This document shows, piece by piece, positions 33,710-45,734 of a stretch of 61,932 nucleotides of DNA. Below the pieces are notes generated by a model. That model saw only the letters and a list, made by a program, of their open reading frames with translations. It was not told the origin of the DNA and made no database searches. Location of the stretch: contig JAKLFY010000038.1 in the NCBI GenBank assembly GCA_022710935.1, forward strand, positions 1-61,932, given 5' to 3'. A program made the position numbers and the translations under genes. The DNA is from Verrucomicrobiota bacterium (lineage in GTDB: Bacteria > Verrucomicrobiota > Verrucomicrobiia > Limisphaerales > J093). Positions within the stretch are counted from its first letter, which is position 1, and the number at the start of each line of letters is the position of its first letter.

Positions 33710-34849
33710 ATGGGCAAAACCACACTCAAAGTTGCGGCGCTGGCCGGCGACGGCATCGGTCCGGAGATCATGCGGGAAGCGATCAAGGTGTTGCGAGCCG
33801 TCGAGAAGAAGCACGGCTTGAAGCTGGATATCACCGAGGCCCCGGTGGGCTGGGACGCCATCGACAAGGAGGGCAAGGCGCTGCCGGATCCCACGCTGGC
33901 GGTCTGCAAAAAGTCGGATGCCATCCTTCTGGGGGCCGTCGGACTGCATTATCGGGACGCCGAACTGCCCAAGGAGAAGCGTCCCGAGCGCGCTGCCTTC
34001 CTCCGACTGCGCCGCGAGTTCGGGCTGTTCGCCAATTTTCGTCCCATCCGCATGCACCCGGCTCTCGCCTCTGCCTCCCCCCTTCGCGCCGAGCGGTTGG
34101 GCGAAGGGATCGATCTGCTGGTGGTGCGGGAATCGACCGGCGGTCTCTACCACGCGTATCCCAAGAAGACCGAGGAGGTCCTGGACGTGCGGCGCCAAGG
34201 CACAAAGCCTCGGAAGATTGTGCGCGCAATCGACACCATGGCCATCACGGGTTCCGATGTCGAACGGATCGCCCACATGGCCTTTCGGGCGGCCTGGCTG
34301 CGCCGGAAGAAGGTCACGAGCGTCGACAAGGCCAACATCCTCGAAACGAGCATCCTCTGGCGTGACGTCGTGACCGACGTGAGCCGGCAGTACCCGGACG
34401 TGGTGCTCGAGCACATGCTGGTCGACACCGCCGCGATGCAGCTCGTTCTGCGTCCCACCCAATTCGACGTCATCCTCGGGGAGAACACGTTCGCCGAAAT
34501 CCTGGGCGATGAGGCGGCGGCCCTGGTGGGGTCTTTGGGCATGCTTCCCAGCGCCACGCTCGGAGCAACACAGCAGGGCCGGACCTTCGGCCTGTATGAA
34601 CCCGCCGGCGGCACCGCGCCCGACATTGCCGGCAAGAACCTCGCCAATCCGATTGCCCTGATCCGGGCCGCGGCGCTGATGCTGCGGTTCGGCCTCGGGG
34701 CGCCCGCCATCGCCAAGGCCATCGAAAGCGCGATCGACAAGGTCATCACAGAAGGCTATCGCACGAAAGACATCGCCAGCGCGCACGACGCCAAGGAACG
34801 TCCGGTGGGCACGTCGCAGATGGGCGACGCCGTCGCGGCGGCCATCTGA
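33710..34849 (+). CDS. leuB: 3-isopropylmalate dehydrogenase
   Basis: A 379-residue NAD-dependent beta-decarboxylating dehydrogenase of leucine synthesis. Evidence: ALAGDGIGPEIM, GAVGLHYRD, LRREFGLFANFRPIRMHP, the substrate loop RESTGGLYHA, VTSVDKANILETSILWRDVV with the catalytic lysine, LVDTAAMQL, and PAGGTAPDIAGKNLANPIA near the NAD site. The family includes isocitrate and tartrate dehydrogenases; the N-terminal loop and length favour LeuB. ATG 33710 is preceded by AAGGATG. It stands apart from leuA, leuC and leuD, which are not in the window. Confidence 0.9.
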   Translation: MGKTTLKVAALAGDGIGPEIMREAIKVLRAVEKKHGLKLDITEAPVGWDAIDKEGKALPDPTLAVCKKSDAILLGAVGLHYRDAELPKEKRPERAAFLRLRREFGLFANFRPIRMHPALASASPLRAERLGEGIDLLVVRESTGGLYHAYPKKTEEVLDVRRQGTKPRKIVRAIDTMAITGSDVERIAHMAFRAAWLRRKKVTSVDKANILETSILWRDVVTDVSRQYPDVVLEHMLVDTAAMQLVLRPTQFDVILGENTFAEILGDEAAALVGSLGMLPSATLGATQQGRTFGLYEPAGGTAPDIAGKNLANPIALIRAAALMLRFGLGAPAIAKAIESAIDKVITEGYRTKDIASAHDAKERPVGTSQMGDAVAAAI

Positions 34850-34982
34850 CCGGTCGGCGCCGTCCGGCTGAGGTGCAAGGCGAGCAGCGTATGGAGCGGC
34901 TCTTTTTCTGGCGGGGCGCCTCGGTGCGATGCCCGTCGTCAGCCGCAGGAACGGGCTGCGTTTTCTTTTGGCCCCCTCGGCC

Positions 34983-35063
34983 GCGCGGCTCCGCTGAGCT
35001 CGTCAAAGTCGGCTCGACCGAGCTTGCCGAGGTCGGCTCGGCTGAGCTCGCCGAATGCCTCGC
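34983..35063 (+). repeat. ~24-bp imperfect tandem repeat
   Basis: About three units built on GCTGAGCTCGTCAAAGTCGG, GACCGAGCTTGCCGAGGTCGG and GCTGAGCTCGCCGAATG, in the gap between leuB and the acyltransferase gene. Read in frame it gives SAELVKVG / TELAEVG / AELAE, but I doubt it is translated, because the best start with a ribosome site lies downstream at 35145. Confidence 0.7.
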
Positions 35064-35132
35064 TCCGGAGAATCCTCGACCTCTTTAACCCAGCAGACCA
35101 GCTTGGCTTGTCTGAAACATAATTCGCCGGTC

Positions 35133-35138
35133 GAGGAT
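35133..35138 (+). promoter_or_regulatory. Ribosome binding site deciding a GTG start
   Basis: GAGGAT is 6 bases upstream of GTG 35145 and is the only good Shine-Dalgarno site at the start of the acyltransferase-3 frame. Confidence 0.6.
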
Positions 35139-35144
35139 CTTCCT

Positions 35145-36323
35145 GTGACTGCTCCCACAGGCCGCATTGCCTGGCTGGACAACCTGCGCACCGCCATCAT
35201 TGTTTTGGTGGTGAACATGCACGCCTGCGTCACGTACAGCCATGTGGGCAGTTGGTATATCAAGGAGGATCCGGAGCCCGCGTTGGGTGTCAGACTGGCC
35301 TTCATCGCCTGGCAGTTGGGCTTGCAGTCGTTCTTCATGGGCCTCCTTTTCTTCGTGGCCGGCTTCTTCTCGCATCGGTCGTTGGGGCGCCGCGGCCCGG
35401 CCCACTTTCTCCGCGAACGGGCCTTTCGGCTTGGGCTGCCGGCCCTATTGTACATGCTGCTCATCCACCCCATCATGGCCTTCGTTCTTCTGGGGCATTC
35501 GCGCGTTCCCGATCGTCCGCCACTTGCCGTGCTCTATTCGGCCTACATCACGTCCGGCGATGTGCTCCGCGGCAGCGGACCGCTCTGGTTTGTGCTGGCC
35601 CTGCTGCTCTTCAGCGCGGTGCTCGCGGGCTGGCGATCGCTGTGCCCTGGGTCTTCTCAAGCGATGGACACGGGCAGCGCGGCGGCGGCGGGGCCCTGGG
35701 GACTGCTGAGTTTCGGGATCGTTTTGGGACTGGTCACGTTCGGCGTGCGATTGTTTCAGCCGATCGGGACGAGCGTGCTGAACTTCCAGCTCTGTTATTT
35801 TCCGCAGTATGTCGCGGCGTTCGTCGTGGGGGTGGCGGCGGGACGCAACGGCTGGCTCGAGGCGCTGGCGAATTCGCGGCGGGCGCGCGTGGCGGGTTGG
35901 CTGGGGGTCATTGCCGGACCTGCCCTGCTGGTGCTGCTGCTCGCACTGGGAGGCCCGCCCCCGGAAAGCGGCCCCTATCGCTACGAGGGCGGCGCCAATT
36001 GGCGCGCCTTCGGACTCGCCCTGTGGGAGCAACTGGCAGGCCTTGGCCTCGGCTTGGGCATGCTGGCGCTGTTTCGCAGACGATGGACCCAGGCAGGCCG
36101 TGTTGCGCGATGGTTGTCCGACCGATCGTTCGGCGTGTACGTGCTGCACGCGCCTGTGCTGGTGGCGCTGACCCCGCTGCTCCGACCGCTCGATGCCGGT
36201 CCGTTCGCCAAGGCGCTCCTGCTGACTCTGCTTGGTGTCGGCGCGACTCTGGCGGCCGCTGAAATCGCACACCGGTTGCCGGGGCTCCGCGGAGTTCGTA
36301 CAAGACAATGGGGTCGCATCTAA
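35145..36323 (+). CDS. Acyltransferase 3 family membrane protein
   Basis: A 392-residue integral membrane acyltransferase of the OafA/OpgC type. The first helix carries the family motif RIAWLDNLRTAIIVLVVNMHA, with the conserved Arg and His, and about ten hydrophobic spans follow (for example FFMGLLFFVAGFF, GPLWFVLALLLFSAVLAGW, SFGVYVLHAPVLVAL). Such proteins move an acyl group onto a polysaccharide, glucan or lipid at the cytoplasmic membrane. GTG 35145 is chosen because of the upstream GAGGAT; the frame is open from 35055. The last residues (QWGRI) and the stop lie in a RAYT repeat end. Confidence 0.88.
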   Translation: MTAPTGRIAWLDNLRTAIIVLVVNMHACVTYSHVGSWYIKEDPEPALGVRLAFIAWQLGLQSFFMGLLFFVAGFFSHRSLGRRGPAHFLRERAFRLGLPALLYMLLIHPIMAFVLLGHSRVPDRPPLAVLYSAYITSGDVLRGSGPLWFVLALLLFSAVLAGWRSLCPGSSQAMDTGSAAAAGPWGLLSFGIVLGLVTFGVRLFQPIGTSVLNFQLCYFPQYVAAFVVGVAAGRNGWLEALANSRRARVAGWLGVIAGPALLVLLLALGGPPPESGPYRYEGGANWRAFGLALWEQLAGLGLGLGMLALFRRRWTQAGRVARWLSDRSFGVYVLHAPVLVALTPLLRPLDAGPFAKALLLTLLGVGATLAAAEIAHRLPGLRGVRTRQWGRI

Positions 36324-36331
36324 AGAGTTGA
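36306..36331. repeat. RAYT repeat end, inverted copy
   Basis: CAATGGGGTCGCATCTAAAGAGTTGA, given here as its core GGGGTCGCATCTAAA, is the inverse of 36630-36655. It supplies the stop of the acyltransferase gene and is the left border of the decayed transposon. Confidence 0.8.
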
Positions 36332-36366
36332 CAAATCGATGCGCGCGGTGTTGCCATGTCTGGCCT

Positions 36367-36622
36367 GTGGCGAGGCCGTTGCGGAATGAGGTTGCGGGCG
36401 CCTGGTATCAGGTGATGAATTGGGAGCACCGAAGGGGGATGCGTTTCTACGGAATGAGAAGGATCGCAGCGGGGACTGGGGGGGCGACGGAGCGATGGAA
36501 CTGGCGGTTACGCATGGAGCGGTGCGGCCTCTCGATGGCATGCGGCACATGGGCATGCAGGGTCTGGCTGCGGCGCGGGGCGTGAAGCGCCGAGCGCAAG
36601 CCCTTCGTTGCGAGGTTCAGAA
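36367..36622 (+). pseudogene. RAYT (Y1 transposase-like) remnant, frameshifted
   Basis: The N-terminus VARPLRNEVAGAWYQVMN matches the opening of REP-associated tyrosine transposases (typically ARPLRIEYPGAWYHVMNRG). After HRR the frame shifts by one, and the other frame gives GDAFLRNEKDR, matching the following REAIFRDDxDR part. The HUH segment (normally PNHYHLL) and catalytic Tyr are gone. The remnant is non-functional. Confidence 0.75.
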
Positions 36623-36629
36623 GTGATTG

Positions 36630-36655
36630 TCAACTATTTAGATGCGACCCCATTG
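36630..36655. repeat. RAYT repeat end, right border
   Basis: Core TATTTAGATGCGACCCCATTG-like sequence, inverse of 36306-36331 and same orientation as 121-146. It lies 46 bp upstream of the ECF sigma start. Confidence 0.8.
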
Positions 36656-36701
36656 CTCAATGGAAAGCGCGTTGTGTCCAACGTGACCCCGGGGTTTGCA
36701 C

Positions 36702-37478
36702 ATGAGCACAGACAAGCCCAGCAACGATACGAGCCCGACACCTCCCTCATCCGGGGGCGGCATCGAGCGCGTCGTCTTCGCAACGACGCATTGGTCGGTG
36801 GTGCTTTCGGCTCGCGACCTCGAATCGCCCCAGTCGGCGGCGGCGCTCGAGACGCTCTGCCGGGCTTATTGGTATCCACTCTATGCCTTTGTGCGTCGCG
36901 CGGGCCACAGCCCCGCGGACGCCGAGGACCTGACCCAGGGCTTCTTCGAGCGGTTGCTGGAGAAGAGTTACCTGACCGCCGCATCGCGGGAGAAGGGCCG
37001 GTTCCGCACATTCCTCCTCACGGCCTTGCAGCGGTTTCTGGCCAACGCCTGGGACCGTCAACACGCCCGGAAACGGGGCGGATTTGCCGCGTCCGTGACC
37101 GTCGATCAGGCGTTGGCGGAATCGCGGCTGGCCGCCGACCTTTCCGACACGCTTCAGCCCGACGTGCTGTTCGACCGCCAATGGGCGATGACGCTGCTGG
37201 AGCGGACCATGGCCACGCTCGAAGCCGAGTATGCGGCGACGGGGCGGGCGAGCCTTTTCGAGCATCTGCGAGGCTGCCTGGCCAAGGAGGAATCGCGTTT
37301 GTCCTACGCGGAGATTGCCGCCCGGCTCAAGCTCACCGAGGCTGCAGTCAAGATGGCCGTACACCGCCTGCGCACGCGTTATCGCGCTCTCCTGCGCGCG
37401 GAAATCGCGCACACCGTGTCGGCGCCTGAGGAAATCGACCAGGAGATCCGGCACCTCTTCACGGCCTTCGGTCCCTGA
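36702..37478 (+). CDS. ECF-type sigma factor, Verrucomicrobia kinase-linked group
   Basis: A 258-residue RNA polymerase sigma factor. Region 2 is YWYPLYAFVRRAGHSPADAE then DLTQGFFERLL; region 4 is LSYAEIAARLKLTEAAVKM followed by AVHRLRTRYRALLR, the helix-turn-helix that reads the -35 box. It starts with the FATTHWSVVLSARD segment, seen also in the second sigma of this window, and has an extended linker. Its gene is followed 72 bp downstream by a Ser/Thr kinase gene, a standard pairing in this phylum; the kinase probably controls the sigma factor by phosphorylation. No anti-sigma factor is adjacent. Confidence 0.9.
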   Translation: MSTDKPSNDTSPTPPSSGGGIERVVFATTHWSVVLSARDLESPQSAAALETLCRAYWYPLYAFVRRAGHSPADAEDLTQGFFERLLEKSYLTAASREKGRFRTFLLTALQRFLANAWDRQHARKRGGFAASVTVDQALAESRLAADLSDTLQPDVLFDRQWAMTLLERTMATLEAEYAATGRASLFEHLRGCLAKEESRLSYAEIAARLKLTEAAVKMAVHRLRTRYRALLRAEIAHTVSAPEEIDQEIRHLFTAFGP

Positions 37479-37550
37479 ATCGAGCCCACTGACGGTGGCG
37501 TTACCTTGCCGCGCTTTTGCTTAAGAGGCTGATGGAAAGGACGCGATACA

Positions 37551-40500
37551 ATGTCTAAGCCTGAACAGCCTTCCTCGCCTCGCCGGTGCGCACAATGTGG
37601 GGCCGAGCTTCCCGGCAACGTGCCGGCGGACCTGTGTCCGAAATGCCTCCTGCGGGCCGGGTTGGACACTCAACCGATCGCAGCCGGTGATGGAACCGTC
37701 ATCGATTCGGAACAACCGAGACCGGCGCGCGGACTGCCCCAGCCGGGCGAACAGCTTGGGCATTACCAGATCGTGCGGCGGTTGGGCGAGGGCGGGATGG
37801 GGGCGGTGTATGAGGCGGAAGACCTCGAAAACGGGCGCCGGGTTGCGCTTAAGGTTCTGAGTCACACGCTGGATTCACCCGAGGCGCGCGAGCGGTTCTT
37901 CCGGGAAGGCCGGCTGGCGGCCTCGATCAATCATCCCAACAGCGTCTATGTCTTCGGCACCGAGGAGATCGGCGGCACGCCTGTCATCGCGATGGAACGG
38001 GTGGCGGGCGGCACGCTGCAAGAGCGGGTGCAGGCCGCGGGCCCGCTGCCGGTGGGGCGTGCGGTGGATGCCGTGCTCGAAGTCATCGCCGGCCTCGATG
38101 CCGCCCAGCGCATCGGCGTTCTGCACCGGGATGTGAAGCCGTCGAATTGCTTCATCGATGCCGACGGCACGGTGAAGATCGGCGACTTCGGCCTGTCGAT
38201 TTCCACGGCGATCCGCACCGAACCCGCTCTGACGGCGACCGGGATGTTTCTGGGCACGCCGGCGTTCTGTTCGCCGGAACAGTTGCGGGGCGACGAACTC
38301 AATGCGCGGTCGGACTTGTACTCGGTGGGCGCCACCTTGTTCTACCTGTTGACCGGCCACACGCCATTCGAGGGAAAGAACGCCGTGCAACTGCTGGCCA
38401 CCGTGCTCGAACAGCGCGCGCCCTCGCCCAGGAAACACCGCCCGAACATTCCCCGAGGTCTGGGCCAGGTCGTCTCCCGCTGTCTCGAGAAGCTGCCGGG
38501 CGACCGCTTCCGATCCTACGACGAACTGCGCCAGGCCCTCGCTCCCTACAGTTCGACGGCCCCGACGCCGGCGACGTTGGGATTTCGGTTCCTGGCCGGC
38601 GGGTTGGACCTGCTCATCCTCAACCTGGTCTTCCTGGCGGTCGTTGTGCCGTTGTCGGGCAGTCCGATGGAGTTCTTGAACCAGGCGCATCAGCGCTCGC
38701 CGGGGGCGTTGGCAGTGCTCGTCGGGGTTGGGGTGCTGTCAGTCCTCTACTACGCGCTGCTCGATGGCCTTCGAGGCGCGAGCCCCGGCAAGGCCCTGTG
38801 CGGCCTGCGCGTGATCGGGGCGGACCGGGGCACGCCGGGATTCGGGCGGGCGCTGGGACGGGCTCTGTGCTATGTCGTGCTGCCCCCGTTGCCGTTCTGG
38901 CTGGTTTACGGTCCAGACCCGACGGCTTACCTGAATGCGCCTTCGCCCATACGGCACCTGATGGGTTTCTCATTCTACATTGTGCTCGGGCTCCTCTTCT
39001 GCACTGTCCGGCGGAGCAACGGCTTCGCGGCCGTGCACGATCTCCTTACTCGAACACGCGTGGTTTCCCGACTCGCACTGCGGGCGCGTCCGACCCTGGG
39101 TGCCGCGCAAACGCCGTCGACGGAAACCGTCAGCGGGCCTGCTGTGGGCCCGTATCAGGTGCTCGAGACCCTCGAAACCTCCGCCGGCGCCGCTTGGCTG
39201 CTCTGTTATGATTTGCGCCTGCTCCGCAAGGTGTGGTTGCGCAAGGTCCCGTCCGGCACACCACCCATGCCGCCGCACCTGCGCAGCCTCGGGCGTGTGG
39301 GGCGCCTGCGTTGGATTGCGGGACGCCGCGCACCGGAGGAGAACTGGGACGCGTTCGAGGCGCTGGCGGGCCTACCGCTGGTCAGCCTGATCGGGGAACC
39401 ACAGCCTTGGGACCGGGTCAGGTTTTGGCTGCACGACCTGGCCAGCGAAATCAGTGCGGCGGAGAAGGACGGCACGCTGCCCGCCGTGCTCGGCTTGGAC
39501 AGGATCTGGATCACGGACGCCGGCCGCGCCAAGCTGCTCGATTTTCCCGCCCCGGGCGCGCTTTCCAGCGCGAATCGAGGGGAGGCGAATCGAGGGGAGG
39601 CGCTTGCGTCACCCGATCCAGAGCCACCGGCTAATCGGCGGACCGAAGCGCGTGATTTCCTGGGCCAGGTCGCTCGGGCGGCTCTCGAAGGGAGAGGCGC
39701 CGGGACAACCGGTCCGGCTGGCTTGTCCGCGGCCGTGCCGTTGCCGTTGCACGCCCGGAAGTTCATCGAGGCATTTGGCGAGTGGGCGAGCGCGCAGGCG
39801 ATCGCCACAGCCCTCGAACCATTGCTGTCACGGGTGACCGTCGTGTCCCGCGCGCGGCGTATGGGGGTGGTGGCCGCATGCGTGGCGGTGCCGGCGTTTA
39901 TGACACTGGGCATGGTGTTTGGCCTGAAGATGCTCGATCGGATGAACCGTGCCCAGCCAGGTATTGTCCAGTTGAATGCGCTGTTAGCGCAGCGGGCGGC
40001 GGGGCACTCGAAGTGGATGAAGAGCGGATCCGGCCCGGACGACCGCTTGATCGCCATCTACATCGCAGAGCACTTTCGCTCGACGATCACGAACACGGAA
40101 ACCTGGAGCAGTCCGTTTGTCGCGTCGATGATCAGCGGTGAGAATCGCCAGTTCGCCGAACGCAGCGTGCTCGAACATCCCCGCCCGACGGCGCAGGAGG
40201 TCGAGGAGGCTGGGAGGGCGCTGAAACCGTATGTTGAGGCGTCCAGTTCACCGGGCATTCTCCAGGAGCGATGGTTTCCTTTTATGGTGTTTCTCGTAGG
40301 TTTGTGTGTTTATGTGGGGCTGCCCGCCCTGCTGTGCGCGTTGGCCTTTCGTGGAGGGCTCGTGTTGAGGGCACTGGGGGTGGCCATCGTGCGTAAGGAC
40401 GGCGCGCCGGCCTCGCGCCTGCGGGTCTTCTGGCGTGGCCTGGTGGCGTGGTCACCCGTCCTGCTCGCGCCACTGCTGTTTGGGATGCTCAAAGGGCCGC

Positions 40501-40625
40501 TTGGCCCGGTCTGGGCCGCGGTGCTGCCGGGCCTGCTGGCGATTGGCCTGACCATTCTCTCGCTGGCGGATCGGCAGCGCAACCTGCAGGATCGGATCGC
40601 AGGCGCCTGGCTGGTCCCGCGCTAA
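37551..40625 (+). CDS. Ser/Thr protein kinase with zinc ribbon and RDD domains
   Basis: A 1024-residue membrane kinase. A zinc ribbon (C13, C16, C29, C32) is followed by a Hanks-type kinase domain: GEGGMGAVYEAED (P-loop, ~78-90), ALKVL (ATP lysine), HRDVKPSN (catalytic loop, ~192-199), IGDFGLS (~208-214) and GTPAFCSPEQL. Residues ~340-500 form an RDD membrane domain (FRFLAGGLDLLILNLVFLAV), a second degenerate kinase-like region follows (PYQVLETLE, about 530-760), and another RDD-like membrane part closes the protein (~910-1024). A 15-bp tandem duplication adds NRGEANRGEA near 39574-39604. It is the cognate kinase of the preceding sigma factor. Confidence 0.9.
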   Translation: MSKPEQPSSPRRCAQCGAELPGNVPADLCPKCLLRAGLDTQPIAAGDGTVIDSEQPRPARGLPQPGEQLGHYQIVRRLGEGGMGAVYEAEDLENGRRVALKVLSHTLDSPEARERFFREGRLAASINHPNSVYVFGTEEIGGTPVIAMERVAGGTLQERVQAAGPLPVGRAVDAVLEVIAGLDAAQRIGVLHRDVKPSNCFIDADGTVKIGDFGLSISTAIRTEPALTATGMFLGTPAFCSPEQLRGDELNARSDLYSVGATLFYLLTGHTPFEGKNAVQLLATVLEQRAPSPRKHRPNIPRGLGQVVSRCLEKLPGDRFRSYDELRQALAPYSSTAPTPATLGFRFLAGGLDLLILNLVFLAVVVPLSGSPMEFLNQAHQRSPGALAVLVGVGVLSVLYYALLDGLRGASPGKALCGLRVIGADRGTPGFGRALGRALCYVVLPPLPFWLVYGPDPTAYLNAPSPIRHLMGFSFYIVLGLLFCTVRRSNGFAAVHDLLTRTRVVSRLALRARPTLGAAQTPSTETVSGPAVGPYQVLETLETSAGAAWLLCYDLRLLRKVWLRKVPSGTPPMPPHLRSLGRVGRLRWIAGRRAPEENWDAFEALAGLPLVSLIGEPQPWDRVRFWLHDLASEISAAEKDGTLPAVLGLDRIWITDAGRAKLLDFPAPGALSSANRGEANRGEALASPDPEPPANRRTEARDFLGQVARAALEGRGAGTTGPAGLSAAVPLPLHARKFIEAFGEWASAQAIATALEPLLSRVTVVSRARRMGVVAACVAVPAFMTLGMVFGLKMLDRMNRAQPGIVQLNALLAQRAAGHSKWMKSGSGPDDRLIAIYIAEHFRSTITNTETWSSPFVASMISGENRQFAERSVLEHPRPTAQEVEEAGRALKPYVEASSSPGILQERWFPFMVFLVGLCVYVGLPALLCALAFRGGLVLRALGVAIVRKDGAPASRLRVFWRGLVAWSPVLLAPLLFGMLKGPLGPVWAAVLPGLLAIGLTILSLADRQRNLQDRIAGAWLVPR

Positions 40626-40629
40626 TAAC

Positions 40630-44477
<3,848 letters not shown>

Positions 44478-44481
<4 letters not shown>

Positions 44482-45734
44482 TCCAACGGGACGTACTGGA
44501 CACAGACGGGCGCGCCGATGTCAACGGTGACGCCGGCGGGCTGCAGAAGACCTCGCTCGGGGTCGATTCCAAACAGGACAAGGTTGTCCGACCCCTGGTT
44601 TGCCGCCCAGAGCCATGCGCCGCCGGGGGCGATCGCGAAGTTGCGCGGGACCTTGCCCTGGGTCGGGACGTTTGCGACGCGTTCGAGCGTGCCACGCTGC
44701 ATGTCCCGGGCGAACACGGCGATACTGTCGTGGCCGCGATTGGATCCGTAAACAAACCTGCCGGTCGGATGCACCTCGATCTCGGCGGTCGAGTTGTTGG
44801 CGTCGAGACCGTCCGGCAGTGTCGACAGAGTCTGCACTTCAGCGAGCGACCCTTTCGCACTGTCATAGGCGTAAACGGTGACAGTCGAGGACAGTTCGTT
44901 GATGCCATAGGCGTGCTTGCCGCCCGGTGCGAAAGCCAGATGACGCGGTCCGGACCCTGGCTTGACGGCGGCATAGGCCGGGTCATTGGGTGTCAACCGG
45001 CCCTCCGCGGCATCGAGTCGGTAGATCATGAGCCGGTCCAGGCCGAGATCCGGCACGATGGCGACGCGATTGGCGGGATCGAGCGTGACGCCATGCGCAT
45101 GCGGGCCTTCCTGCCGCTTCGCGTTCAGACTCGATCCCTGGTGTTGATGGAACGACACTGCCTCGCCAAGCGCGCCGTTGCCTTGAATTGGCAAGAGGGC
45201 CACGCTCCCGCCGCCGTAGTTTGCGACCAGCACCCATTTGCCCGTGGCATCCACGACGAGATGGCAGGGCCCGGGACCGCCGGACGACACCTGGTTGAGA
45301 AGTTCGAGCCTGCCCGTTGCGCGGTCGATGCTGAAGGCGCTGACGCCCCCGGCCTTCTTGCCCTGGAACGTCCCCAACTCGCCAACGGAATAGAGGAACC
45401 GCTTGTTCGGGGCCAGGGCCAGAAAGGTGGGGTGGGCCGTTTCAGCCGCCAGGAACGGGGCCTCGGCGCGGCCATCTTTGGCATTGAATCGGAAGGCATG
45501 GATGCCCTTGCTCTTGGGCCCGGTGTAGGTCCCGACATAGACCAGATACTCAGTCGATTCGGCCAACGCGCCCGGTGTCCAGGCCATCCAGGCGAGCACG
45601 AGCGCGGTGCAGCCCGCCATGATCCGACCGAGTCTGAACGAGGGCGTTTTCGCCTGCCGCGCGCCGTCGTGCGCGCCCTCGAGTCCGCCGGGAGCGGCCG
45701 TCGATTCGCGCGGCGTCGAGTTGCTCGAGTTCAT
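44478..45734 (-). CDS. Exported lactonase family (PF10282) propeller protein
   Basis: A 418-residue seven-bladed propeller of the 6-phosphogluconolactonase-like family. A long N-terminal part carries a signal/membrane segment (IMAGCTALVLAWMAWTPGALA, trimmed), then repeated blades: YVGTYTGPKSKGIHAFRF, HPTFLALAPNKRFLYSVGEL, GPCHLVVDATGKWVLVANYG, GPRHLAFAPGGKHAYGINEL and VPRNFAIAPGGAWLWAANQG. The presence of a signal means it is exported and may act on extracellular lactones rather than in the pentose phosphate pathway. ATG 45734 overlaps the stop of the Gfo/Idh gene (ATGA), and its own stop overlaps the mfd start. An oxidoreductase followed by a lactonase suggests oxidation of a sugar to a lactone and opening of that lactone. 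Confidence 0.88.

Larger units (their letters stand above)
36306..36655 (+). mobile_element. Decayed RAYT transposon with inverted repeat ends
   Basis: A 350-bp unit bounded by 26-bp inverted repeats (core TTTAGATGCGACCCC) that encloses a remnant of a REP-associated tyrosine transposase. A solitary third repeat end is at 121-146. The element is far too short to encode a full RAYT, so it is an internally deleted, non-autonomous relic. Confidence 0.75.

Noticed and set aside
34983-35144. An earlier start (35055) for the acyltransferase.
   Set aside because: The region is tandem repeat-derived with no signal or conserved motif, and a good ribosome site fits the GTG at 35145 instead.
36232-36585. 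A 117-codon hypothetical gene covering the RAYT region.
   Set aside because: Its first part overlaps the acyltransferase gene in another frame; only the VARPLRNEV... portion has meaning, as a frameshifted transposase remnant.
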